A stretch of DNA of 64,000 nucleotides, from NCBI GenBank assembly GCA_963838095.1, contig CAWIPO010000008.1, positions 868,001 to 932,000 of the forward strand. The letters run 5' to 3'. Position numbers and translations under genes: made by a program. The stretch is from CAWCGU01 sp963838095. Lineage in GTDB: Bacteria > Actinomycetota > Thermoleophilia > Solirubrobacterales > 70-9. Shown here one piece after another: positions 56,962 to 64,000 of this stretch (positions within the stretch are counted from its first letter, which is position 1; every line of letters begins with the position of its first letter). The notes under the pieces are model-generated. The model saw only the letters and a program-made list of their open reading frames with translations, searched no databases and was not told where the DNA came from.

Positions 56962-57186
56962 ATGGCGCGCTTGATCAGGATGGACAGGACGGGGCACACG
57001 ACGGTTGCGGAGTGGACTCCGGGTGACGATGCTGCTCAGGAGGCGGCGGTCGCTGCTTTCCGGGCGGAGCTGGATCAGGGGATGCTGGCGGCCGTGACGC
57101 GGGCGGACGGGACCGCGGAGCAGGTGCGCGAGCTGCCGCTCGACGCCGAGCTGGTTGTGCTGCGGCGCCCGATCGCCGGGGGCTGA
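56962..57186 (+). CDS. Small uncharacterised protein, first of a three-gene operon
   Basis: 74 residues from ATG 56962, with AGAGGAGC at a good distance upstream and a TATAGT -10 candidate at 56928-56933. Compact alpha/beta-looking sequence (HTTVAEWTPGDDAAQEAAVA, AELDQGMLAAVTR, LDAELVVLRRPIAGG). No family recognised. Adjacent to two more plus-strand genes with gaps of 3 and 4 bases. Confidence 0.6.
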   Translation: MARLIRMDRTGHTTVAEWTPGDDAAQEAAVAAFRAELDQGMLAAVTRADGTAEQVRELPLDAELVVLRRPIAGG

Positions 57187-57189
57187 GCG

Positions 57190-57909
57190 CTGGACGGCAG
57201 CCGACAGACGTGGGCGCCGCCGGCGCCGGCAGGCGTCGAGCGCCGCGATGGGCTCCCCGAGGCGGCGGATCTGTGGTGGCGGCCGGAGAAGGACCGTCGA
57301 TTCCTCGCTCGCTACGAGTGGGCGTGGACCGGGTGGACTGCGACGGTCGTGGTCACGTTCCTGGCTCCGGCGATCGTGCTCGTGGCGCTGGAGCCGTTGC
57401 TGGCGCCGGTGGCGGCGATCTGCCTCGCCCACGCTTGGCTGATCCCGGATCTTTCGGCGCGGCGCGGGTGGCGGCAGGTGGTGCCGATCGGCAGCAAGCG
57501 CAGTGCGGCGCGCACCGGCAAGTCGACCCCGGAGGCTGAGAGGGCAGCGCTGGGATTGCTGGGAGATCTGCTCGGGCACGCAGAGCGCGACCTGGCGCTG
57601 GAGACGGGGCTGGCGATGCAGCGCGGCGAGCTGGGGGTCTGGCTGCTGGGCGAACAGGGTGCGCTGCTGGTGAGGCCGCGGGGTTGGCGGGTGGACTGCT
57701 GGTGCGTGAGAATTGCCGATGCGGGCGAGCTGCCGGGCGGCGATCGGGTCGCGCATCTGCTCCTGGCGCTGCGCGAGGACGAGACCGGGTTTGCGACGGT
57801 CGCGAATCTGGGGTTCTCGGGGGCGAGGTGGCGTGTGCGGCGGCGAATGCCGGAGCGATCGCGGCCGGCGCTGGTTGAGGCCAGAAGGTTGGTCCGGCAG
57901 AATCCCTGA
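57190..57909 (+). CDS. Uncharacterised membrane protein
   Basis: About 239 residues. A GTG at 57349 is the first usual start, but the frame is clearly coding from the previous gene's stop (LWWRPEKDRRFLARYEWAWT), so I propose CTG 57190. Two adjacent membrane helices (TVVVTFLAPAIVLVALEPLL and PVAAICLAHAWLIP), then a soluble domain with LGLLGDLLGHAERDLALETG, LGEQGALLVRPRGWRV. No family recognised; a role in wall or envelope is suggested only by the neighbouring transglycosylase. Confidence 0.6.
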   Translation: MDGSRQTWAPPAPAGVERRDGLPEAADLWWRPEKDRRFLARYEWAWTGWTATVVVTFLAPAIVLVALEPLLAPVAAICLAHAWLIPDLSARRGWRQVVPIGSKRSAARTGKSTPEAERAALGLLGDLLGHAERDLALETGLAMQRGELGVWLLGEQGALLVRPRGWRVDCWCVRIADAGELPGGDRVAHLLLALREDETGFATVANLGFSGARWRVRRRMPERSRPALVEARRLVRQNP

Positions 57910-57913
57910 CGGG

Positions 57914-58663
57914 ATGGCAGCCGGGCGGGATTTCACACGGACTTCGCTACTGCCGGCAGTTGCGCTGATGGTCGCTGCCGTGCTGGGCTGGAGCGCCTCG
58001 GCGGTTCAGCCGCCAACGGCGCAGGCGTCCGCAAAGGCGAAGCTGAAGCCGCTCGGCTTCGAGCCGCTGACCAGCAAGGAGGCGGCGGAGCGGGTGCGGC
58101 GGACGGGGTACGAGCCGCGGCCGAAGAACGGCGCCGAGAACCGGACGGCCCCGCGGCGCCGGCAGCTGCGCGAGTGGCATTCGGGCGAGTTCAGCCCGTA
58201 CTCGGAGCTGGTGAACGGACGCTTCCGCGGGACGACCGACGAGGTCATCCAATGGGCGGCTTACAAATGGGGACTGCCGGAGGACCTGCTGCGGGCGGCG
58301 GCGGTGGTCGAGTCGTGGTGGGACATGGACGCGGTCGGCGACAACGGCGACTCATTCGGGCTGTTCCAGATCCGAAGGCCGTACCACTGCGACGGCGAGT
58401 GCGCGATCGCGCGCGACTCGACGGCGTTCAACGCCGACTACTACGGGGCGGTGATCCGGGCGTACTTCGAGGGCGAGATGGAGTGGCTGAATACGGTTGA
58501 GCACGGGAAGGAGTACAAGCCAGGCGATTTGTGGGGCAGCGTCGGCGCCTGGTTCTCGGGGCGGTGGTGGACGCAGCCGTCGGTCGAGTACGTGGGCAAG
58601 GTGCGGCAGGCGCTGCGGGATCGGACCTGGCGCGAGCCGGACTTCATCTCGTACGGCTCATAG
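57914..58663 (+). CDS. Secreted lytic transglycosylase (SLT domain)
   Basis: 249 residues from ATG 57914. Signal peptide (LLPAVALMVAAVLGWSASAV), basic linker, then the goose-lysozyme-like core with the catalytic Glu in LLRAAAVVESWWDMDAVGD and GDSFGLFQIRRPYHCDGEC. It would cleave peptidoglycan with anhydro-sugar formation. Third gene of the operon. Confidence 0.85.
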   Translation: MAAGRDFTRTSLLPAVALMVAAVLGWSASAVQPPTAQASAKAKLKPLGFEPLTSKEAAERVRRTGYEPRPKNGAENRTAPRRRQLREWHSGEFSPYSELVNGRFRGTTDEVIQWAAYKWGLPEDLLRAAAVVESWWDMDAVGDNGDSFGLFQIRRPYHCDGECAIARDSTAFNADYYGAVIRAYFEGEMEWLNTVEHGKEYKPGDLWGSVGAWFSGRWWTQPSVEYVGKVRQALRDRTWREPDFISYGS

Positions 58664-58707
58664 CGCTCTCATGGCGGGCTCATCGTCGGGCCGTAGAAAC
58701 AGGGGCG

Positions 58708-60093
58708 ATGAGAACTCGAATGGCCGCGGCAGTCTGTTTGGTGCTGGTCGTCGCAGTGGTGCTCGCAGCGTGTGGTGACGAGGATCCGGGCGAGACCACA
58801 ACCGCCGCGGCACCGGAAGCGATCCCGCAGCCGAGCGAGGCCGAGCTGGCCGCCGCCGGCTTGGCCGAGCTGCCTGTGGCGCCGCAGAGCGAGCGGGTGG
58901 ACATCGAGGTGCCGAGCTTCTCGAATCCCACGGAGATCACGAATCCGCTGTTCCCGATAAGCGAGCTGGACTCGGCGATCTTGAGTGGAGAGGTCGAGGG
59001 GAAGCCGTTCCATACCGAGACGACGCTGCTCCCGGAGACGAGGTTCATCGAGTGGGCGCCGGGACAGGTGGCCGAGACGAGGGTGTCGCAGTACATGGCG
59101 TTCCTCGACGGGCGGCTGCAGGAGGCCGCACTCGACTTCTACGCGCAGGCCGACGACGGGTCGGTTTGGTATTTCGGCGAGGACGTCTTCGACTACAACG
59201 AGGCGGGGTTCGCGGTCACCAACGAGGGGACCTGGCACGCGCCAGTGGATGGGCCGATCGCGATGATCATGCCGGGCGACCCGCAGGTGGGCGATGTGCA
59301 CCGGGCGGAGAACTTTCCGGGGATCGCCTTCGAGGAGGTCGAGATCACGACCGTCGATAAGACGGTGAAGGGGCCGATCGGGCCGGTGCCGGGAGCGATC
59401 GTTGGACGCGAGCTGCACGACGACGGCAGCTATTCGGACAAGGTGTTCGCGCCGGGGTATGGCGAGTTCTTCAGCGCGCATCGGGGGGACGTGGAGGCGA
59501 TGGCGCTCGCGCTGCCGGCGGATGCGGTCGAGGGGCCGCCGCCTGCCGAGCTGGAGGAGATGGCCGGCGCCGCGGAGGGCGCGATCGACGGGGTGCTGGC
59601 GGAAGATTGGACGGCGGCTCGCAATAGCGCCGCCGCGGCCGATCGTGCGTGGGAGAGCTACCGGTCGGGCGAGGTGCCGCCGCGGATCGAGGTGGAGATG
59701 ACGCGGGCGCTGCGCGAGCTGGAGGCGGCTGTGGATGCTCGCGACGAGGGCGCAGCCGGCGGCGCGGCGATCGATGTCGCACAGTCGGTGCTGGACTTGA
59801 AGCTGCGGTACCTGGATCCGGCGGAGATCGACCTCGCGCGCTTCGAGCTTTGGGCGCGGCAGGTTGAGGTGGATGCGGCGGCTGGGGACCTGGACGGAGT
59901 CGGCAGCGCGGTGACGGTGATGGAGTGGGTGCGGGACCGCTTCGCGGATGCGATCGAGCGCAGCGAGTTGACCTCGATCGACAGCCATCTGGTGGTGCTG
60001 CGCGAGAGCGTCGTCGACGGGGACGTGGATGCGGCGGCTGCCGAGGCGGAGCGGCTGCGGCAGGCGCTTGAGGGCGTCGAGCTCAGCTCATAG
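58708..60093 (+). CDS. Lipoprotein with conserved N-terminal domain and C-terminal helical region
   Basis: 461 residues from ATG 58708. Lipobox VLAAC. Residues about 60-280 form a beta-rich domain (ITNPLFPISELDSAILSGEV, TRFIEWAPGQVAETRVSQYM, DGSVWYFGEDVFDYNEAGF, VHRAENFPGIAFEEVEI, VFAPGYGEFFSAHRGDVEAM). The rest is Ala/Glu/Asp-rich helix resembling metal-transporter-associated helical bundles. No enzyme motif recognised. Confidence 0.7.
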   Translation: MRTRMAAAVCLVLVVAVVLAACGDEDPGETTTAAAPEAIPQPSEAELAAAGLAELPVAPQSERVDIEVPSFSNPTEITNPLFPISELDSAILSGEVEGKPFHTETTLLPETRFIEWAPGQVAETRVSQYMAFLDGRLQEAALDFYAQADDGSVWYFGEDVFDYNEAGFAVTNEGTWHAPVDGPIAMIMPGDPQVGDVHRAENFPGIAFEEVEITTVDKTVKGPIGPVPGAIVGRELHDDGSYSDKVFAPGYGEFFSAHRGDVEAMALALPADAVEGPPPAELEEMAGAAEGAIDGVLAEDWTAARNSAAAADRAWESYRSGEVPPRIEVEMTRALRELEAAVDARDEGAAGGAAIDVAQSVLDLKLRYLDPAEIDLARFELWARQVEVDAAAGDLDGVGSAVTVMEWVRDRFADAIERSELTSIDSHLVVLRESVVDGDVDAAAAEAERLRQALEGVELSS

Positions 60094-60117
60094 TGCGGCG
60101 AATCGCCGCCGGCGGGC

Positions 60118-60981
60118 TTAGGCGTCGTTCCGAGCTGCCTCGGCCACCCACGCTTCGCTGCGCTCCCAGAGCTCGCGGGCGAGCTCTGGTGTCGCCGACT
60201 TGCTCGGCGTTCTCTGCTCGCAGTTGTCGTAGTAGAGCCCGGTTTCGTCCGCCAGCTCTGGGGAGGTCGCGCAGTGAAGCGTGGTGCGGGCCCCATCCTC
60301 TGGCGACTTCATCCGCGCCTTCATCACCGGACGGATCGGCCACGGCACGCGGCGCCAGATGTCGGAGGCGATCACGCCGGGGTGCAGGGCGTACGTGGTG
60401 ACGCCTGTGCCGGCGGTGCGGCGGGCGAGCTCCTGGCTGAAGAGCACGTTGCAGAGCTTCGAGACGCTGTAGTGGGACATGCCGGTCAGCGAGCGGGACG
60501 GCTCGCGGACGGCGTCGAAGTCGACCCCGTCGGCGCTGTAGTGGGCGGCGCTGGCAAGGGTGACGACGCGGGCCGGGGCGCTCACTGTGAGGTGGTCGAG
60601 GAGTGCGGTGGTGAGCGCGAAGTGGCCGAGGTGGTTGGTGCCGAAGGCGGGCTCGAAGCCGTCGGTGGTGAGGCCGCGCTGGCCGGCAAGGCCGGCGTTG
60701 TTGATCAGCACGTTCAGGGGCTCGTCGCGGTCGATGATTTCGGAGGCGCAGCGGCGCACGGAGTCGAGGTCCGCCAGGTCGAGTTCGATGAAGTCGAGCG
60801 ACTCGTTGCCGGTCGCGCGCTCGATCTCATCGATCACAGTGCGCGTCTTCTCCTCGCCGCGGCCGGCGAAGATGACGCGGCCGCCGCGCGCCGCAAGCTC
60901 GGCCGCGGTAGCGCGTCCGATCCCGCTGCTGGCGCCGGTGATCAGGAACGTCTGGCCGTTGAGGTCGCTGAGGTGCGGCAC
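60118..60981 (-). CDS. Short-chain dehydrogenase/reductase (retinol-dehydrogenase-like)
   Basis: 287 residues. TGASSGIGRATA (cofactor Gly motif), NVLINNAGLAG, catalytic Ser in VTLASAAHYS and Tyr/Lys in YSVSKLC; the acidic/basic pattern AGRGEEKT suggests NADP. Substrate unknown. Confidence 0.9.
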   Translation of the reverse strand: MPHLSDLNGQTFLITGASSGIGRATAAELAARGGRVIFAGRGEEKTRTVIDEIERATGNESLDFIELDLADLDSVRRCASEIIDRDEPLNVLINNAGLAGQRGLTTDGFEPAFGTNHLGHFALTTALLDHLTVSAPARVVTLASAAHYSADGVDFDAVREPSRSLTGMSHYSVSKLCNVLFSQELARRTAGTGVTTYALHPGVIASDIWRRVPWPIRPVMKARMKSPEDGARTTLHCATSPELADETGLYYDNCEQRTPSKSATPELARELWERSEAWVAEAARNDA

Positions 60982-60985
60982 TCGT

Positions 60986-61336
60986 CTACTCGATCACGTC
61001 CATGCGGGTGACGAGGCCTTCCTGGAGGCGGTAGCGGTGGCGGATTTGGGAGTCGCTGAGGAGCTCGCCGGTGTTGGTGTCGTGTACGACGGCGTGGACC
61101 GCGACGGTGATGGCGCCGTCGGACTCGTCGGTGAAGGATTCCGCTTCGACGTGGCTGGAGATCGCCCCGAATTGGCGGGTCCAGTAGTCGCGGACGGCTT
61201 CGCGGCCGACTACGCGGCCGCCTTCCCACGCGTTCGGCCAGTCGACGTCGGGGTGCATCAACTCGAGCGCCGCGTTGATGTCGCGGGCATTGAAGGCGTC
61301 GTAGGCGGCGCGCAGCGTTTGTTCGGCGGAGGGCAT
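60986..61336 (-). CDS. SnoaL/NTF2-like protein
   Basis: 116 residues from ATG 61336 (GTG 61348, sharing a base with the upstream stop, is the alternative). AYDAFNARDINAALELMHPDVDWPNAWEGG, GREAVRDYWTRQF and the C-terminal YRLQEGLVTRMDV fit the fold. Third such protein in the window. Confidence 0.8.
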   Translation of the reverse strand: MPSAEQTLRAAYDAFNARDINAALELMHPDVDWPNAWEGGRVVGREAVRDYWTRQFGAISSHVEAESFTDESDGAITVAVHAVVHDTNTGELLSDSQIRHRYRLQEGLVTRMDVIE

Positions 61337-61347
61337 TTCGACCAACA

Positions 61348-62040
61348 CTAAAGTGGAGGGTCCGCCGGTTCGGGCTGGGCCACCTCGAGCTGCGTCGGGG
61401 AGCCCGCGCTCAACCGCACGTAGGCTTTGCCGCGGCGGGTGACGTTGAAGGTCTCGCCGGCAGCCGCGCGTTGCATGTAGAGGCCGAAGTGGTTGCGGAA
61501 CTTGTTGGCGCCGACGGTGACGGCGCCCGGCTCGATCGGTGCATCGGGGAAGTGGAGCTGGTCGGACTCGAACCGACGCCCTTCCGGCTGCCAGCCGGAC
61601 GCTCTTTCCAACTGAGCTACAGCCCCAGGAAGGCGAAAAGCCGCTTCCGAGTTTATCGAGGCTCGTTGCCCATTCTTCGGTGGGTCAATGCGCAGAAACA
61701 ACGAACTCCGCTCTCCGACCAAGTCAAGCGGAGCGAGGTAGCACTGATCAGTCTCAAGGCAGTAGGCCGCGACAGCGTCAATCTCGTCCGCCGTGTACCG
61801 CGTGCGAATGAAACCGTTTGGGCCACGGCGATTCGTCACAAAGCGAATCTCAACAACCCCAGTCCTGAAGGCGGCCCATTTGCACTGAATTCGGAGTAGC
61901 CGACCGCCGATCTCGAATACCAGGTCGTAGCGGCTGTGCTCCGCGACGGGCTTGAGGACTGGAATCCCGAGCTGAATCGCCGCCGCGGCAATCTCTGCCT
62001 CGGCAATCGCACCTTTGTGGTTTGGGTCGAGCGCTTTCAC
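61348..62040 (-). CDS. PD-(D/E)XK homing-endonuclease-like ORF reading through a tRNA into a Phd-antitoxin-like domain
   Basis: One open frame of 230 codons. Residues 1-131: PDDEXK fold of the group-I-intron-associated endonuclease type: HKGAIAEAEIAAAAIQLG, catalytic Asp39 in RYDLVFEIGG, Q52-C-K54 in LRIQCKWA, TRYTADEIDAVAAYC. Residues 139-163 are the literal translation of the tRNA-Ala gene (GAVAQLERASGWQPEGRRFE). Residues about 170-230 read like a Phd/YefM antitoxin (VTVGANKFRNHFGLYMQRAA, AGETFNVTRRGKAYVRLS) with no start codon of its own in this frame. Either three separate functions happen to share a frame, or a fusion exists. The endonuclease part is firm; expression of the antitoxin part is unproven. 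No toxin is next to it. Confidence 0.7.
   Translation of the reverse strand: MKALDPNHKGAIAEAEIAAAAIQLGIPVLKPVAEHSRYDLVFEIGGRLLRIQCKWAAFRTGVVEIRFVTNRRGPNGFIRTRYTADEIDAVAAYCLETDQCYLAPLDLVGERSSLFLRIDPPKNGQRASINSEAAFRLPGAVAQLERASGWQPEGRRFESDQLHFPDAPIEPGAVTVGANKFRNHFGLYMQRAAAGETFNVTRRGKAYVRLSAGSPTQLEVAQPEPADPPL
61553..61626 (-). tRNA. tRNA-Ala (anticodon GGC)
   Basis: 74 bases fold into a full cloverleaf: acceptor ggggctg/cagctcc with G3-U70 (the alanine identity pair), D stem gctc/gagc, anticodon stem tccgg/ccgga with loop ctggcag (anticodon GGC), 5-base variable loop, T stem gtcgg/ccgac with ttcgagt loop. CCA is not encoded. It lies inside the endonuclease-like reading frame on the same strand. 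Confidence 0.97.
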
Positions 62041-62069
62041 GAACGCATGTTCCCATATCGACCGGACGG

Positions 62070-62091
62070 AAACGGCTCTGGAAAGCCGTTT
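62070..62091. terminator. Stem-loop between the DUF5995 gene and the endonuclease gene
   Basis: aaacggct and agccgttt pair exactly around ctggaa, with a further T on the plus side. It lies 59 bases past the stop of the DUF5995 gene and ends it on the minus strand. Confidence 0.65.
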
Positions 62092-62149
62092 TCCGGGGGG
62101 TCAGGTGTGTCGAGAGTGGAGCGAAGGTGTGGCGAGATGCGCGCGGTCG

Positions 62150-63073
62150 CTACCGGCGCGCCATTGCGGGCGGGTTCAGCTGCTCCTCGCAGTACGCATC
62201 CCGCGTCGCCCGGTAGTCGGGCTGCTCGAGCGCCGCGAACGTCTGGGCCCAGCCGGCCGCATAGTCCTCGATCGACTGCGCCACCTCCGCCCGCTCCTCG
62301 TCCGTCTCGGCGTTCACCAGCCGCTCCGCGTTCCGCCACACCGTTTCCCGCCATCCACGCACCATCTCCAGGCCGGCGATGTCGTCGACCGGGTGCAGCG
62401 GCGAGTTGATCGTCGAGACGGAGGGGTCGTAGCGCTTAGCGACCTCCGCGACAACCGCCTCGTAAGCCCGGTTCAGCGTCTCGTTGACGATGTCGTGATC
62501 GCGCTTTCGCGACTCACCACTCGGCTTCGACAGCCCCAGCGCAGCGAGCACGAACGGCATGTCGTTCTGGACGTGAGCGTTGATCCCCAGCAACATGTCG
62601 ACCGCCGCGTTGTGCTCGCCACTCTCCGCGACCTCGAACGCGATTCGCCACGCATCCGGAACGTCCTTGCCGGCATCCCACGCCCTCACCGTCCGGAAGT
62701 ACACATCCGCGAACAGCATGTCCTCCCAGTACAGGTAGCGCTTGTACTTGATCAGCTCCGGCTCCTCGCGCATCAGCGTCCGGAACACCCGCGTCAGAGT
62801 CAAGTACGTCGTCGCGAACACCCCGCGGTGGTCGCACCCGAACCGATCCCGATGCTCCCTCAGCAGCCGCGCCGCAGTGCTGACGCACTTGATCGTCGGC
62901 TTGCGGCAGTGCGGCACCGGTCCCGGCTGCGGCTCCAAGTTGCTCGGCAGCGCCGGCAGCAGCGCCACCCAATTCACGTTCGGCACCGTCGCCCCCGAAG
63001 CAGCCGAACCGAGCGCCGCCGAGAGCGCCAGCGCCGCCACGGCAGTCGCGACCAGAATCGGTCTCCGGATCAC
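62150..63073 (-). CDS. Secreted DUF5995-family protein
   Basis: 307 residues. Signal peptide at 5-28 (PILVATAVAALALSAALGSAAS). Family-like central part: RFGCDHRGVFATTYLTLTR, WEDMLFADVYFRT, AAVDMLLGINAHVQNDMPFVLAALGL, HPVDDIAGLEMVRGWRETVWRNAERL. Secreted or membrane-attached; function unknown. Several conserved His/Asp could bind metal. Confidence 0.8.
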   Translation of the reverse strand: MIRRPILVATAVAALALSAALGSAASGATVPNVNWVALLPALPSNLEPQPGPVPHCRKPTIKCVSTAARLLREHRDRFGCDHRGVFATTYLTLTRVFRTLMREEPELIKYKRYLYWEDMLFADVYFRTVRAWDAGKDVPDAWRIAFEVAESGEHNAAVDMLLGINAHVQNDMPFVLAALGLSKPSGESRKRDHDIVNETLNRAYEAVVAEVAKRYDPSVSTINSPLHPVDDIAGLEMVRGWRETVWRNAERLVNAETDEERAEVAQSIEDYAAGWAQTFAALEQPDYRATRDAYCEEQLNPPAMARR

Positions 63074-63149
63074 GACCCCATGCTAGGCAATCAGGCAACG
63101 CTCGAGCGCCAGATGCGCCGGCCCTGCTCATCCGCGGCGACCCGGGCCA

Positions 63150-64000
63150 TCAGGCCGCTTCGTCAACGTCGACGATCAACTGATCGTCGCGCAGGCTCCG
63201 CACCTTGATCTGAAACGGCGAGCGCTCCTGCAGCTCCCGCAGCAGCTCGATCGGCCGCTCCAGGCGCAGCGCCAGCGTCGCCCTTCCCTGCGAGAACCGC
63301 TTCACCGATATCTCCGTGGCCGCGCCGATCCCCGTCAACACGTCCTCGAACCGGACCAGCTGGGAGAAGTCCCGCAGCGGCCCGACCTCCATGTGCACCA
63401 TCCCCTCGAACAGCTCGACCGCCCCACTCCCGACCGGCTCCGAACCAGACGCCGCCGGCGGCCGCTCCACCGGAGCCGACTTGCCCAGCTCCCCCACGAC
63501 CTCCTCCCTCTCCTCGGCCCTTTCGGCGATCGCAGCTTCCTCGCGCGCCGCGAGCTGCACCGCCTGGCGCAGTGCCTGCATCCTGATCCGCGTCGCCTGG
63601 CCGCGCGCCTGTGCGCCGATCTCTTCCATCTGCCGCTGCAGTCGCTCCAGCGCGCGCGCTCCCTCCTCATCGCGCTTCTGCAAGGCGTCCAGCTCGTCCG
63701 GCAGCGAATGCAGAGTCGCCAGCTCCGTCCGCAACCCCTTCAGCTCCCCGTCCCGCTCAACCACCACCCGCGCCAGATACCGCGTCACCCCCTCGAGCTG
63801 GGCGATCCGCATCGAACGGGCCTCCAGCTCGGCGTTCCGCGCCGCCAACTCGGCATCGCGCGCCGCCAGCCGCTCGCACGTGCTCGCCAGCGTATCCTCG
63901 CCCCGCCGCACCTCACCGTCGAGCGAATCAAGCGCCTGATCGACATCGCGGACGCGATATCCGAGCAGAGACCTCTTGAAGCGGCCCTTCGCGATCCGCC
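63150..64000 (-). CDS. Coiled-coil protein with DivIVA-like N-terminal motif (5' end outside window)
   Basis: The frame is open to the right edge, so the N-terminus is missing. The first visible residues (FKRSLLGYRVRDVDQALDSL) resemble the DivIVA/Wag31 lipid-binding motif GY...VD. A long coiled coil follows (CERLAARDAELAARNAELEA, LDALQKRDEEGARALERLQR), then a linker and a C-terminal alpha/beta domain (FEGMVHMEVGPLRDFSQLVR, FQIKVRSLRDDQLIVDVDE). A cell-pole or wall-growth role is inferred from the motif only. Confidence 0.65.
   Translation of the reverse strand, partial: RIAKGRFKRSLLGYRVRDVDQALDSLDGEVRRGEDTLASTCERLAARDAELAARNAELEARSMRIAQLEGVTRYLARVVVERDGELKGLRTELATLHSLPDELDALQKRDEEGARALERLQRQMEEIGAQARGQATRIRMQALRQAVQLAAREEAAIAERAEEREEVVGELGKSAPVERPPAASGSEPVGSGAVELFEGMVHMEVGPLRDFSQLVRFEDVLTGIGAATEISVKRFSQGRATLALRLERPIELLRELQERSPFQIKVRSLRDDQLIVDVDEAA

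Noticed and set aside
61553..61626. GAVAQLERASGW... as a protein domain
   Set aside because: It is the literal translation of the tRNA-Ala gene, a known artefact in predicted proteins.
60986..62040. Toxin-antitoxin pair around the Phd-like domain
   Set aside because: The neighbours are a SnoaL-like protein and the tRNA/endonuclease; no Doc, RelE or PIN toxin is visible on either side.

Overview
The window is very GC-rich bacterial chromosome from a Gram-positive-type actinobacterium. I infer the class Thermoleophilia (Solirubrobacterales-like); the base composition, gene order and protein features fit, but no rRNA is present to prove it. Supporting points are the hrcA-dnaJ-prmA and phoH-ybeY-era blocks, leaderless-looking promoters, many GTG/TTG starts with 4-base stop/start overlaps, and secreted NHL and DUF5995-type proteins. 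Core genes dominate and no insertion sequence, prophage or CRISPR array is visible. There is no gene-free stretch over 300 bases; the longest is about 210 bases, at 46572-46780.

Layout. 1-4.8 kb: a secreted oxidative cluster of a PQQ-type propeller (cut by the left edge), a Tat-type amidohydrolase and a copper protein with a cupredoxin tail. 4.9-9.0 kb: a small transporter, a Ser/Thr kinase, an acidic membrane protein with a 40-residue repeat, an ECF sigma factor carrying its own membrane helix and long Ser/Gly tail, and an acidic secreted protein. 9-20 kb: polA, an NHL-repeat protein, an ACT-domain malic enzyme, small lipoproteins, a TIGR01777-type SDR, a DCC protein/binding-protein operon and a phosphofructokinase with PPi-type motifs. 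20-28.7 kb: hisIE-trpE-trpG-trpD-trpC-htrA-trpF-trpB-trpA. 28.7-37.3 kb: era, ybeY, phoH, yqeY, an unknown gene, murI, a membrane protein, prmA, dnaJ, hrcA and a MaoC (HadA/HadB-like) pair.

37.3-41.6 kb holds a sensor kinase, a single-domain response regulator and a receiver-PAS-GGDEF-EAL protein. All three are riddled with single-base indels while their catalytic motifs survive. 41.7-54.3 kb: lepA, a GH114-like secreted protein whose start codon overlaps that of lepA, an SQR-like flavoprotein, an M23 peptidase, murJ, rpsT, holA, comEC/comEA, acylphosphatase and a cupin. 54.3-60.1 kb: leuS (one apparent frameshift), then a small operon ending in a lytic transglycosylase, and a lipoprotein. 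60.1-64 kb: an SDR, a SnoaL-like protein, a homing-endonuclease-like reading frame that runs straight through a tRNA-Ala(GGC) gene into a Phd-antitoxin-like domain, a DUF5995 protein, and a coiled-coil protein cut by the right edge.

How the parts fit: the two long minus-strand blocks (20-28.7 and 28.7-36.3 kb) look like translationally coupled operons for amino-acid synthesis and for ribosome/chaperone upkeep. The least explained parts are the copper/quinone/amidohydrolase cluster, the membrane-tethered sigma-factor neighbourhood, and the endonuclease-tRNA-antitoxin reading frame.
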